Source of the DNA: Meconema thalassinum
Taxonomy: Eukaryota; Arthropoda; Insecta; Orthoptera; Tettigoniidae
DNA length: 64,000 nt
Assembly (NCBI GenBank): GCA_946902985.2
Contig: OX336395.1
Span: 12,936,708-13,000,707, forward strand
Direction of reading: 5' to 3'
Every line of letters starts with the position of its first letter. Position 1 is the first letter of the stretch. Both the position numbers and the translations under genes were made by a program. Shown here in pieces: positions 48,590 through 59,464 of the stretch. The notes under the pieces were generated by a model. That model was not told where the DNA came from. It ran no database searches and worked only from the letters and a program-made list of their open reading frames with translations.

Positions 48590-50145
48590 CAAGATGTTCA
48601 GTAAAGAACATATAGCCTACTTTCTCCTAAATGCATGGGTATTGTTATAACTCTTTGTCCTTTTCAAGGATTATGATTGAATGTTGGTTGTAGTAGCTTG
48701 TTGAAATACAACGTGCTATAGGGATATTAAACATGAATATGAGGTGCCCTTTGCTAGTGCTACCTCTGTACCAAATTTCGTTCAATTCGGTTTCACCGTG
48801 TTTGAATTGATAGGGGGAATCGATTTGCACACATACTTGACCACCATCTGCAAACTATTGGGCTGATGTTCTTGCAGTTTGGTCAGAATATGTTTCCCAC
48901 ATAAAGATATGGTGTTGCAAAATTTGGTAGAGACTAGATTATTAGGTTGGTCGTAATTACATTTTAGCTTTTAACATTTGGGTGGCCGCGATTACGTTTC
49001 CGTCAAGATAGCGGTGATATAAAACATGACACTGAGGTGCCCTTTGCTAGTGCTACCTCTGTACCAAATTTCGTTCATTCGGTTCCACCTTGATCGAATT
49101 AATAGGGGAAATCAATTTAGACATAAAGATGGCCGCCATCCGCAAACTATTAGGCGAATGACCTATTAGATTGGTCAAAGGATGCTCCCTCCATAAAGGT
49201 ATGTAGTTGCAAAATTTGGTAGAGATCGGATGATTAGGTTAATCGTAATTTGATTTACGCTTTGAACATTCGTGTGGCCGCCATTACGTTTCTGTCAATA
49301 TGGCGGCGATATAAAACATGACACTGAGATGCCCTTTGCTAGTGCTACCTCTGTACCAAATTTCGTTCCATTCGGTTTCACCGTGTTTGAATTAATAGGG
49401 GGAATTGATTTTCACACAAAGATGGCCGCCATCCGCAAACTATTACGCTGATGACCTATTAGTTTGGTCAAAGGATGCTCCCCCCATAAAGGTATGTTGT
49501 TGCAAAATTTGGTAGAGATCGGATGATTAGGTTAGTCGTAATTTGATTTAAGCTTTGAACATTTGTGTGGCCGCCATTACGTTTCCGTCAAGATGGCGGC
49601 GATATAAAACATGACACTGAGGTGCCTTTTGTTAGTACTACCTCTGTACCAAATTTCGTTCCATTCGGTTGCACCGTGTTCGAATTAATAGGGGGAATCA
49701 ATTTTCACACAAAGATGGCCGCCACCCGCAAACTATTAAGCTGATGGCCTATTGGTTTGGTCAAAGGATGCTCCCCTCATAAAGGTATGTTGTTGCAAAA
49801 TTTGGTAGAGATCGGATGATTAGGTTAGTCGTAATTTGATTTAAGCTTTGAACATTTGTGTGGCCGCCATTACGTTTCCGTCAAGATGGCGGCGATATAA
49901 ATCATGACACTGAGGTGTCCTTTGCTAGTGCTACCTTTGTACCAAATTTCGTTCAATTCGCATTCACCGTGTTCGAATTGATAGGGGGGGACCGACATTC
50001 AGAGTACACACACACACAGACACACAGACACACACACACACAGACTCACACACACATACACACACACAGACAGACACACTTTTTTCGCCCTGTGTTGATC
50101 TCATAAGTCTACTTTCATTTTTTGCAAAAATCGAAAGTAGGCTAA
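48590..50145 (-). mobile_element. Helentron-like non-autonomous element, copy 2 (second family)
   Basis: It is inserted in 'cattaaaaa|taagaag' of a satellite unit. On the minus strand it starts TTAGCCTACTTTC, has a matching inverted gaaagtaggct near the far end (agcctactttc at 48614-48624 on the plus strand), then a hairpin (atgttc-agtaaa-gaacat, 48594-48611) and ends cttg. The interior has five repeats of 292-294 bp (gatat anchors at 48722, 49016, 49308, 49601, 49894), each holding two GGCCGCCAT-type motifs about 146 bp apart (48839, 48984, 49131, 49276, 49424, 49569). It shares end architecture but little interior sequence with copies 1 and 3. No replication protein frame is present. Confidence 0.65.
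50006..50079. repeat. CA microsatellite in Helentron-like copy 2
   Basis: CA repeats with interspersed cagaca units, next to the (minus-strand) 5' hairpin end. It is the positional equivalent of the TG/CA tracts in copies 1 and 3. Confidence 0.9.
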
Positions 50146-50721
50146 TAAGAAGACATGTGTCTGAGGTTTTTTCGATGTGGTGTATATTATGAGGTGAAGG
50201 GGTTGAAAAGTGGGGGTTGAAGGATTCCTAACGGAGCGTGTATCTCTTAAGAGACATAGGCGAGGGGTTTGGAACTCAGCCGAAAAAAAATCAGCATTAA
50301 AAATAAATAAACAGGCGTTTGATCGTTTTTTTTTTCATAATTCCAATTTAAGGGGCCCATGGGGAGGGGTGAAATTATGGGGGGGGGGACGTAATATGTC
50401 TTGAGTGTAAAATTATACATGGCCTATGTTGTAGACAGTAATACATTACATATTTTTTGTCTCTTGCTATTTCATCATACGACGAGTACTTACGGAGTTA
50501 TTAATGATTTTGTACTTTTTGGCCGGAATTTTCAAAGTCCCAGGAATGACAAAAAATTGATTCGAATGAAATTTCAAAACATAGTTTTTTTAATACTTTT
50601 ATTATATTTTTTTCGTCTTTTAGGGTCCGAAACCTACATGATATTTTGATGGGTTTTTTCTCCCATGCATTTTTGGTTTCAGGTGATAGAATTATTTTCC
50701 ACTAGGACCGATGCTTATCTA
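50146..50721 (+). repeat. Remainder of interrupted satellite unit
   Basis: This resumes at 'taagaagacatgtgtctgagg' exactly where 48,589 left off and ends in 'gatgcttatcta', the normal unit end. The next base should start TCTACTATATAA, but a Helitron-type TCTATTATATAA begins instead. Confidence 0.92.
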
Positions 50722-50744
50722 TCTATTATATAAAAACAAATGTC

Positions 50745-50791
50745 CTGACTGACTGACTGACTGACTGACTGACTGACTGACTGACTGACTC
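50745..50791 (+). repeat. CTGA microsatellite in the head of B1
   Basis: About 11 CTGA repeats expand the ctgactgactcac motif that all related units carry after their TC end. Confidence 0.9.
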
Positions 50792-52928
50792 ATCATCGCC
50801 CAGCAAAAACTATTAAAGTTAGAAACATGAAATTTTGGGGATATGTTCGTGGTAAGTCGAAAACGCGCACTAAGAAAGGATTTTTGGATATTCAGGTTCT
50901 AAAGGTGTCTTAAGGGGGTACACATGCATTTCATTGAATAGCAATATCTCCGGCTTGGTTTCATTGAGGGACGTGATACTCGGCATATAAACGTATCATT
51001 AAAAATAAGAAGACACATGTCTGAGGGTTTTTCGATGTGGTGTATATTATGAGGTAAAAGGGGTGAAAAGTGGGGGTTGAAGGGTTCCTAACGGAGCGTG
51101 TATCTCTTAAACGACATAGGCGAGGAGTTTGAAACTCAGCGGAAAAAAAATCAGCTTAAAAAATATGTAAATAGGCGTTTGACCGTTTTTTCATAAATCG
51201 AATTTAAGGGGCCCATGGGGAGGGGTGAAATTCTGAAAAAAGAAAATTGAAAGATACAAAGTCCTGACTCACTCATCATCGCCCAGCCTAAATTATTGAA
51301 GTTAGAAACAAGACATTTTGGGGATATGATCATTATAAGTCCAAACCGTCCACTAAGGGAGGTTTTTCGGATATTCAGGTTCTAAAGGGGTGTTAAAGGG
51401 GTAAAACCTGCATTTCATTGAATAACAATAACTCCGGATTGGTTTCATTTGTGGATGTGATACTCGGCATATAAACTGATCATTAAAAATAAGAAGACAT
51501 GTGTCTGAGGGTTTTTCGATGTGGTGCATATTATGAGGTGAAAGGGGTGAAAAGTGGGGGTTGAAGGATTCCTAACGGAGCGTGTATCTTTTAAACGACA
51601 TAGGCGAGGAGTTTGAACTCAGCGGAAAAACATCAGCCTAAATGATAAGTAAATAGGTGTTGACCGTTATTTTTTTTCATAAATCCAATTTAAGGGGCCC
51701 ATGGGAAGGGGTGAAATTCTGGGGGGGGGGGACAGGAAAGAAAGTGTCCTAACTGATTGACTGACTCACTCACTCTTCAATCTCAGGGAGTGAAAACTGC
51801 TTAAAAATAAGTAAATAAGTGTTCGACAGTTTCTTTTTCATAAATCAAATTTAAGGGGTTCATGGGGAGGGGTGAAATTCTGGAGAAAAAAATGAAAGAA
51901 AATGTCCTGACTGACTGACTCACTCACTCACTCATCATCGCCCAGCCAAAATTAATGAAGTTAGAAACATGACATTTTGGGGATATGTTCGTTGTGTGTC
52001 AAAACCGTACACTAAGGGAGGATTTTCGGATATTCAGGTTCTAGAGGGGTCTTAAGGGGGTTGAACTTGCATTTTATTGAATAACAATATATCACGAGTG
52101 GTTTCATTTGTGGATGTGATACTCGGCATATAAACTAATCATTAAAAATAAGCAGACATGTGTCTCGATGTGGTGTATATTATAAGGTGAAAGGGGTGAA
52201 AAGTGGGGGTTGAAGGTTTCCTAACGGAGCGTGTATCTCTTAAAAGACATAGGTGAGAAGTTTGAAACTCAGCGGAAAAAAATCAGCTTAAAAATTAAGT
52301 AAATCGGTGTTCGAACGTTTTTTCATAAATTCAACTTAAGGGGCCGATGGTGTGGGGTGAAATTCTGGGGGAAAAAGGAGAGAAAGTGTCCTAACTGACT
52401 GACTAACTCACTCACTCATCAAACTCAGGGGAAAAAGACAGCTTAAAAAATAAGTTAATAGGTGTTCGAGCGTTTCTTCATAAATTCAATTTAAGGGGCC
52501 CATGGGGAGGGGAAATATTCTGGTAAAAATAATTGAAAGAAAATGACCTGATTGACTCACTCACTCATCATCGCCCAGCCAAAATTATAGAAGTTAGAAA
52601 CATGAAATTTTGGGGATATGTTCATTGTATGTCGAAAACGTCCACTAAGGAAAGTTTTTTGGATATTCAGGTTCTAAATGGGTGTTAAGGGGGTAAACCT
52701 GCATTTCATTGAATAACAATATCTCACGAGTGGTTTCATTTCGGGATTTTAAACTTGGCATATAAACCAATCATTAAAAATAAGCTGACGCATATCTAAT
52801 GATTTTTCGATGTAGTGTATATTAAGAGTAAAGGGGTGAAAAGTCGGGGTTGAAGGATTCCTAACGGAGCGTGCATCTCCTAAACGACATAGGCGAGGAG
52901 TTTGAAACTCAGAGGAAAACAATCAGCT

Positions 52929-52975
52929 TAATAATAATAAATAAATAAATACATAAATAAATAATTTAATAAATA
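52929..52975 (+). repeat. AATA-type microsatellite in B1
   Basis: Mixed ataata/aata repeats that replace the usual 'aaaataagtaaatagg' stretch. A shorter version appears near 57,569-57,590 and 63,890-63,920. Confidence 0.85.
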
Positions 52976-53240
52976 GGTGTTCGACCGTATTTTCATAAAT
53001 CCAATTTAAGGGGCTCATGGGGTGAAATTCTGGAAGAAAAACGTCCACTAAGGAAGGAATTTTGGATATTCACTCTCATCGACCAACCAAAACTATTAAA
53101 GTTAGAAGAATGATATTTTGGGATTATGTTTGTTGTGCGTCGAAAACGTCTACTAAGGAGGGATTTTTGGATATTCAAGTTCTAAAGGGGTGTGAACGGG
53201 GTTAAACCTGCATTTCATTGAAGAACAATATGACACGACT

Positions 53241-53273
53241 ATGACGCGAGCGAAGCCGCGGGTACCTGCTAGT
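53241..53273 (+). other. Helitron 3' terminus of B1
   Basis: GC hairpin, eight-base gap, CTAG, then host T. The next base pair starts a new satellite TC end, so two rolling-circle-type ends abut with no spacer. Confidence 0.75.
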
Positions 53274-55577
53274 CTACTATATAATGCTCAAATACCACTC
53301 ACTGACTGACTCACTCATTCATTCATCACGAAATCTCAGAAACCACCGAATGGATTGGAATGAAATTTGGTATCCAGCTTCCTCAAGGGCCGCAAACGCC
53401 CACTAAGAAAGGATTTTTGGATATTCAGGTTCTAAAGGGGTGTTAAGGGGGTAGACCTGCATTTCATTGAATAGCAATATCTCCCGATTGGTTTCATTGG
53501 GGAATGTGATACTCGGCATATAAACTCATCATTAAAAATAAGAAGACATGTGTCTGAGAGTTTTTCGATGTGGTGTATATTATGAGGTGAAAGGGGTGAA
53601 ATGTGGGGGTTGAAGGATTCCTAACGGAGCGTGTATCTCTTAAACGACATAGGCGATGTGTTTGGAACTCAGCCGAAAAAAAATCAGCATTGAAAATAAC
53701 CAAACAGTCGTTTGACCGTTTTTTTCCATAAATCAAATTTAAGAGGCCCTTGGGGAGGGGTGAAAGTAATGGGGGGGGGGACGTAATATGTCTGAGTGTA
53801 AAATTATACATCGCCTATGTTGTAGACAATAACACATTAGTTCGTTTTTGTCTCTTGCTATTTTATCATGCGACGAATACTTACGGACTTATTAATGATT
53901 TTGTACTTTTTGGCCGGAATTTTCCGTCCCAGGAATTATATAAAAATTGATTCGAATGAAATTTCAAAAAATGGTTTCTTTTAATACTTTTATTTTATTT
54001 TTCACGTCTTTTAGGGTCCGAAACTAACATGATAATTTGATGTTTTTTTCTGCCATGCATTTTTGGTTTCAGGTGATAGAATTATTTTCCACTAGGGCCG
54101 ATGCTTATCTATCTACTATATAAAGCTCAAATACCACTCACTGACTGACTCACTCATTCATTCATCACTAAATCTCAGAAACCACCGAATGGATTGGAAT
54201 GAAATTTGGTATCCAGCTTCCTCAAGGGCCGCAAACGCCCACTAAGAAAGGATTTTTGGATATTCAGGTTCTAAAGGGATGTTAAGGGGGTAGACCTGCA
54301 TTTCATTGAATAGCAATATCTCCCGATTGGTTTCATTGGGGGATGTGATACTCGGCATATAAACTCATCATTAAAAATAAGAAGACATGTGTCTGAGGGT
54401 TTTTCGATGTGGTGTATATTATGAGGTGAAAGGGGTGAGAAGTGGGGGTTGAAGGATTCCTAACGGAGCGTGTATCTCTTAAACGACATAGGCGAGGAGA
54501 TTGGAACTCAGCCGGAAAGAAATCAGCATTAAAAATAAATAAACAGGCGTTTGACCGTTTTTTTTTTCATAAATCCAATTTAAGGGGCCCATGGGGAGGG
54601 GTGAAATTAATGGGGGGGGGAACGTAATATGTCTGAGTGTAAAATTATACATGGCCTATGTTGTAGACAATAACACATTACATCTTTTTTCTTTCTTGCT
54701 ATTTCATCATACGACGTATACTAACGGAGTTATTAATGATATTGTACTTTTTGGCCGGAATTTTCAAAGTCCCAGGAATTACATAAAAATTTATTCGAAT
54801 GAGATTTCAAAAAAATAGTTTTTTTTTAATTCTTTTATTATATTTTTCACGTCTTTTAGGGTCCGAAACCAACATGATATTTTGATTATTTTTTTTCTCC
54901 CATGCATTTTTGGTTTCAGGTGATAGAATTATTTTTCACTAGGACCGATGCTTATCTACTATATAAAGCTCAAATACCACTCACTGACTGACCACTCACT
55001 GACTGACTCACTCATTCATTCATCACGAAATCTCAGAAACCACCGAATGGATTGGAATGAACTTTGGTATCCAGCTTCCTCAAGGAACGCAAACGCCCAC
55101 TATGAAAAGAATTTTTGGATATTCAGGTTTTAAAGGGGTGTTAAGGGAGTAGACCTGCATTTCATTGAATAGCAATATCTGCCGATTGGTTTCATTGGGG
55201 GATGTGATACTCGGCATATAAACTCATCATTAAAAATAAGAAGACATGTGTCTGAGGGTTTTTCGATGTGGTGTGTATTATGAGGTGAAAGGGGTGAAAA
55301 GTGGGGCTTGAAGGATTCCTAACGAAGCGTGTATCTCTTAAACGACTCAGGCGAGGAGTTTGGAATTCAGCCGAAAAAAAATAATCATTAAAAATAACTA
55401 AACAGGTGTTTGACCTTTTTTTTCATAAATCCAATTTAAGGGGCCCAAGGGGAGGGGTGAAATTATCGGGGGGGGGGGCTAATATGTCTGAGTGTAAAAT
55501 TATACATTTTTTTTCGTCCTATGCATTTTTGGTTTCAGGTGATAGAATTATTTTCCACTAGGACCCATGCTTATCTA
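53273..55577 (+). repeat. Diverged satellite units between B1 and the mini-Helitron
   Basis: Unit starts at 53273, about 54112 and about 54955. The second has an extra partial duplication of the head (actgactgaccactcactg near 54985). The third is 3'-shortened: about 220 bp are missing where 'aaattatacatt' meets 'tttttttcgtcc' (near 55505). The end is the normal gcttatcta. A 4-bp-type duplication cannot be seen at either side. Confidence 0.9.
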
Positions 55578-55644
55578 TCTATATAACGTATGTTTTAACG
55601 GGATTCCAAATGTTCTTGCGGGCGAAGCCGCGGGTAACAGCTAG
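55578..55644 (+). mobile_element. 67-bp mini-Helitron (end-to-end remnant)
   Basis: It begins TCTATATAACG directly after the unit end cttatcta, and ends gcgg-gcgaag-ccgc (55618-55631), nine bases, then CTAG (55641-55644). Both termini of a Helitron are present with almost no interior. It sits at the same satellite junction as B1. Confidence 0.65.
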
Positions 55645-55889
55645 TCTATTATATAAAACATAGTGTCCTGACTGACTCATCATCGCCCAGTCAAAACTAT
55701 TAAAGTTAGAAACATCAAATTTAGGGGATATGTTCGGTGTAAGTCGAAAACGCCCACTAAGCAAGGATTGTTGGATATTCAGGTTATAAAGGGGTGTTAG
55801 GGGGGAACACCTGCATTTCAATGAATAACAATATATCCGGCTTGGTTTCATTGAGGGATGTGATACTCGGCATATAAACTCGTCATTAA

Positions 55890-57410
55890 CAAGTAGTTCC
55901 GTGAAGAACTATACAGCCTATTTTCATGTATCCTACTTATGTTAATTGCTTCTATCTACATACAAAATTTCAGTTTGATTGATGTAATAGATTCGTAGAT
56001 ATTGAGAACCGACTAAATATTTAGGATGGTTGCCATGTTGGATTTTATATATGTAGGTTCTAGAGTTATGTACTGTTACATGAAGATTATTGTGTACGTG
56101 TAGCATTCAAACTTCAATCGCATGATTAGGACACAAGAAGTAACAAGGAGATTTTAAAATTTAGTACAGCTGCCATCTTGTGGTTATGGAAACAATTGAA
56201 ATAAATTAGATGCCAGTGAATTAACATTCGTAAAAGGATTTATTGTACCAAGTTTCACTGCACTCAGATGGTTAAATTGCGAGAAACGTCCATGTGAATA
56301 TTTATACTTCGCGTCGCCGCCATGTTGGATTTGTGATCACCAGGTTATGTAATGTCCTATAGGTGAACTTAACTTCAAAGCCCCTATGAACATAAAGAAA
56401 TCAGTTTGATTGCTATAATAGATTCATAGATATTCAGAGCCGTCTAAATATTTCGGATGGTCGCCATGTTGGATTGTTACATGTATAGGCCATAGAGCCA
56501 TGCACCATTAAAGGAAAATTATTGCGTTGGTTCATTATTCAAACTTGCACATCGATCGCATGATTACGACACAAGAAATAAAAACTTAAATTTAAAATTC
56601 GCAAAGCCGCCATCTTTAGGTTATGTAAACAATTGATCTAAATTAGATACCAGTGTATTACAATGTGTATAAACATTTCCTGTACCAGATTTCATTGCGG
56701 TTGGAACATTAAATCGCGAAAAAGGTCTATTTAAAATTTTTTACTTCGCTTGGCCGCCTTGTTCGTTTTGTAGTTAACCGGTTTTTGAAAGTCTTATAGA
56801 TGAACTTCCAGTAGTGCTGTTTATCCCCGTACAAAATTTCAGGGTGATACCGCTAATAGTTTCAGAGATATAGAATGCCGGTGAAATATTTCGCACATCC
56901 GCCATCTTGTGGTTATGTAAACAATTGAACCAAGTTAGATGTCGGTGCATTACAATGTGTATAAACATATACTGTACCAAGTTTTATTGCGTTTGGTTGG
57001 TTAAATCGCGAGAAACGTCTATTTAAAAGTCGCAAATCCGCGTGGCCGCCATGTTGGTTTTGTAGTTACCAGGTTTTCAAAAGTCTCTTAGGTGAACTTC
57101 TAGTAGTTCCCTTTATCACCGTAAGAAATTCCAGAGTGATATCGGGAATAGTTTCGGAGATATTGAATGCTGGTGAAATACTTCGCACAGCCGCCATGTT
57201 GGATTGGTGAGACGTAGCAAAATTTGAAGGGCACGGTCGGGGTCGTTTGGAATAGTGCTATGAACTTACCGAGTTTCATTGAAATCGCTCCAGCCCTGTA
57301 GAAGTTATTAGGGACAAACACACTCCTCTCTCACACACACACACGCACACACAAGGACAAAAGGTGATCTCATAAGCCTATTTTTTTTTTCAAAATTCAA
57401 AATAGGCTAA
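55890..57410 (-). mobile_element. Helentron-like non-autonomous element, copy 3 (same family as copy 1)
   Basis: Inverted relative to copy 1, inserted into B2 at 'cgtcattaa|taaaaataag'. It has the same ends: terminal aaaataggctaa (57399-57410), internal inverted agcctattttc (55915-55925) and hairpin agttc-cgtgaa-gaact (55895-55910). Nine CCGCCAT-type motifs have their CCAT (or cctt) at 56033, 56173, 56320, 56464, 56610, 56757, 56902, 57049 and 57194. Spacings are 140-147 bp. The CA tract at 57331-57353 matches the TG tract of copy 1. No coding frame is recognised. Confidence 0.65.
57331..57353. repeat. CA microsatellite in Helentron-like copy 3
   Basis: CA repeats with one cg interruption, just inside the minus-strand 5' hairpin end (gatctcataagcctatt), matching the place of such tracts in copies 1 and 2. 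Confidence 0.88.
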
Positions 57411-58748
57411 TAAAAATAAGAAGACACGTGTCTGAGGGTTTTTCGATGTGGTGTATATTATGAGGTGAAAGTGGGTAGATGTGGGAGTTGAAGGATTCCT
57501 AACGGAGTGTGTATCTCTTAAATGACATAGGCGAGGATTTTGAAACTCAGCGGAAAAAATCAGCTTATAAAATAAATAAATAAATAAATAGGTGTTTGGC
57601 CGTTTTTTCATAAATCCAATCTAAGGGTCCCATGGGGAGGGGTGAAATTCTGGGGGGAAAAGACAGGAAAGAAAGTGTCCTAACTGATTGACTGACAGAC
57701 TCACTCATCAAACTCAGGAGGAAAAACTGCTTAAAAATAAGTAAATAGGTGTTTGACAGTTTTTTCATAAACCCAATTTAAGGCGTTCATGGGGAGGGGT
57801 GAAATTCTGAAAAAAGAAAATTGAAAGAAAAAGTCCTGGCTCACTCACCATCGCCCAGCCAAAATTATTGGAGTTAGAAACATGACATTTTGGGGATATG
57901 ATCATTGTATGTCAAAACCGTCCACTAAGGGAGGATTTTCGGATATTCAGGTTCTAAAGGGGTCTTCAGGGGGTTAAGCCTGAATTTCATTGAATAACAA
58001 TATCTGCCGATTGGTTTCAAAGGGGGATGTGATACTCGGCATATAAACTCATCATTAAAAATATGAAGACACGTGTCTGAGGGTTTTTCGAAGTGGTGTA
58101 TATTATGAGGTGAAAGGGGTGAAAAGCGGGGGTTGAAGGAATCATAACGGAACGTGTATCTCTTAAACGACATAGGCGAGGACTTTGAAACTCAGCGGAA
58201 AAAGTCAGCTTAAAAATAAGTAAATAGTTGTTTGACCGTTTTTCATAAATCCAATTTAAGGGGCCCATGGGGAGGGGTGAAATTCTGGGGGGAAAAAACA
58301 GGAAAGAAAGTGTCGTAACTGATTGACTGACAAACTCACTCACCAAACTCAGGGAGAGAAAACTGCTTAACAATAAGTAAATAAGTGTTCGACAGTTTTT
58401 TTTTATAAATCAAATTTAAGGGGTTCATTGGGAGGGATGAAATTCTGAAAAAGAATTGAAAGAAAATGTCCTGATTCACTCACTCATTTACTCATCATCG
58501 CCCAGCCAAAATAATTGAAGTTGGAAACATGGCATTTCGGGGATATGTTCGTTGTATGTCAAAACCGTACACTAAGGGAGTATTTTCGGATATTTAGGTT
58601 CTAAAGGGGTCCTAAGGGGGTTAAAGCTGCATTTTATCGAATAACAAAATCTCACGAGTGGTTTCATTTGTGAATGTGATACTCGGCATATAAACTAATC
58701 ATTAAAAATAAGCAGACATGTGTCTAAGGGTTTTTCGATGTGATGTAT
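57411..58748 (+). repeat. B2 interior, middle segment
   Basis: Helitron-related modules: cores at about 57420-57650, 57930-58290 and 58570-58748, joined by gtcctgactcactcac linkers. The segment is more diverged than the array and contains no recognisable gene. It stops in 'gatgtgatgtat', where the next insertion begins. Confidence 0.8.
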
Positions 58749-58915
58749 TGAACCCTTATTGATTTGTCGATCAATAAGTCTTCATGATTTTTATTATTAT
58801 TATTACTGATGCCCAGGCAGAACATGTTGGAAGTTGACAAAGGGAAGACAGATCGTGTGTCGCAATTATTGCAACAGGAGTAGCGTGGTAGTTATTCCTG
58901 AAGATGACCGGTTAA

Positions 58916-59143
58916 GCCGAGTTCAAGGATAAATTCTGTACCAACGCGCACCTCAATTGGCGTCATTATGGGAGTGTCAGAAGTGAAGTTCTAACCGATC
59001 CACGATTGAATCAGCAAATCAGGAGAGAGGAAGCCAAAGCCACGCGGTGGATCGCGTACCTTAGAAAAAGGCGCGAAAACGCGTATCTAAAGAACCGCCG
59101 ATACGAATTAATTCCGCATAAGTCCATTGAGACGTTTGGATGA
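58916..59143 (+). pseudogene. Basic 75-codon open stretch, unrecognised
   Basis: Open from after a TAA at 58913 to the TGA at 59141, with no early ATG. The product is rich in Arg and Lys, with segments such as LTDPRLNQQIRREEAK and YLRKRRENAYLKNRRYEL. Its charge and patterning suggest a real protein fragment, possibly a Gag-like or nucleic-acid-binding piece, but I do not recognise the family. Confidence 0.3.
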
Positions 59144-59179
59144 AAAGAAGAAGATTGATACTAGTCCCAAGTTTGTGAG

Positions 59180-59464
59180 GTGAAAACTACAGATTATTTT
59201 CACAAATTTCCCCCACCCTACCCCATTCTGTCAGTTTCAAATAATTTGATCGGTGATGAGCTGTTTGAGACACAACTTTATTGTGCCCTGTGGAGCTACG
59301 TTCACGCTAGTTTGCGTCACGATTTATCAAGCTCTAGTGAGCATACTTCACGTCTGTTTGACAAACATTTCATTTTGTGCTCAAAGGAGCAGAGTTCACG
59401 TTTAGCGGTGGAGATCCCTAGTCGAGATAAGCGCTGCGTGATAGACATATTTGCGACTGGTTAG
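59180..59464 (+). CDS. Hypothetical 94-residue frame
   Basis: ATG at 59180, stop at 59462. No motif is recognised; it has a Cys/His/Ser-rich middle. It starts 37 nt after the preceding open stretch in another frame, so the two could be parts of one broken gene. Chance is a real possibility at this length. Confidence 0.2.
   Translation: MKTTDYFHKFPPPYPILSVSNNLIGDELFETQLYCALWSYVHASLRHDLSSSSEHTSRLFDKHFILCSKEQSSRLAVEIPSRDKRCVIDIFATG

Larger units (their letters stand above)
50722..53272 (+). mobile_element. Helitron-like non-autonomous element B1
   Basis: 2,551 bp. It begins TCTATTATATAAAAAC and ends with a short GC hairpin (cgcg-agcgaagc-cgcg, 53245-53260) eight bases before CTAG. It lies between A and T with no target duplication: the left flank is cttatcta and the right flank is tctactatataa, the normal satellite junction. 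All these are Helitron hallmarks. The interior has four or more diverged repeats with tcatcatcgcccagc (near 50790, 51275, 51937, 52567). Between them is a core shared with the satellite (ggatattcaggttctaaa to ggggcccatggggagg). No RepHel frame is present, so it is non-autonomous. Confidence 0.75.
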
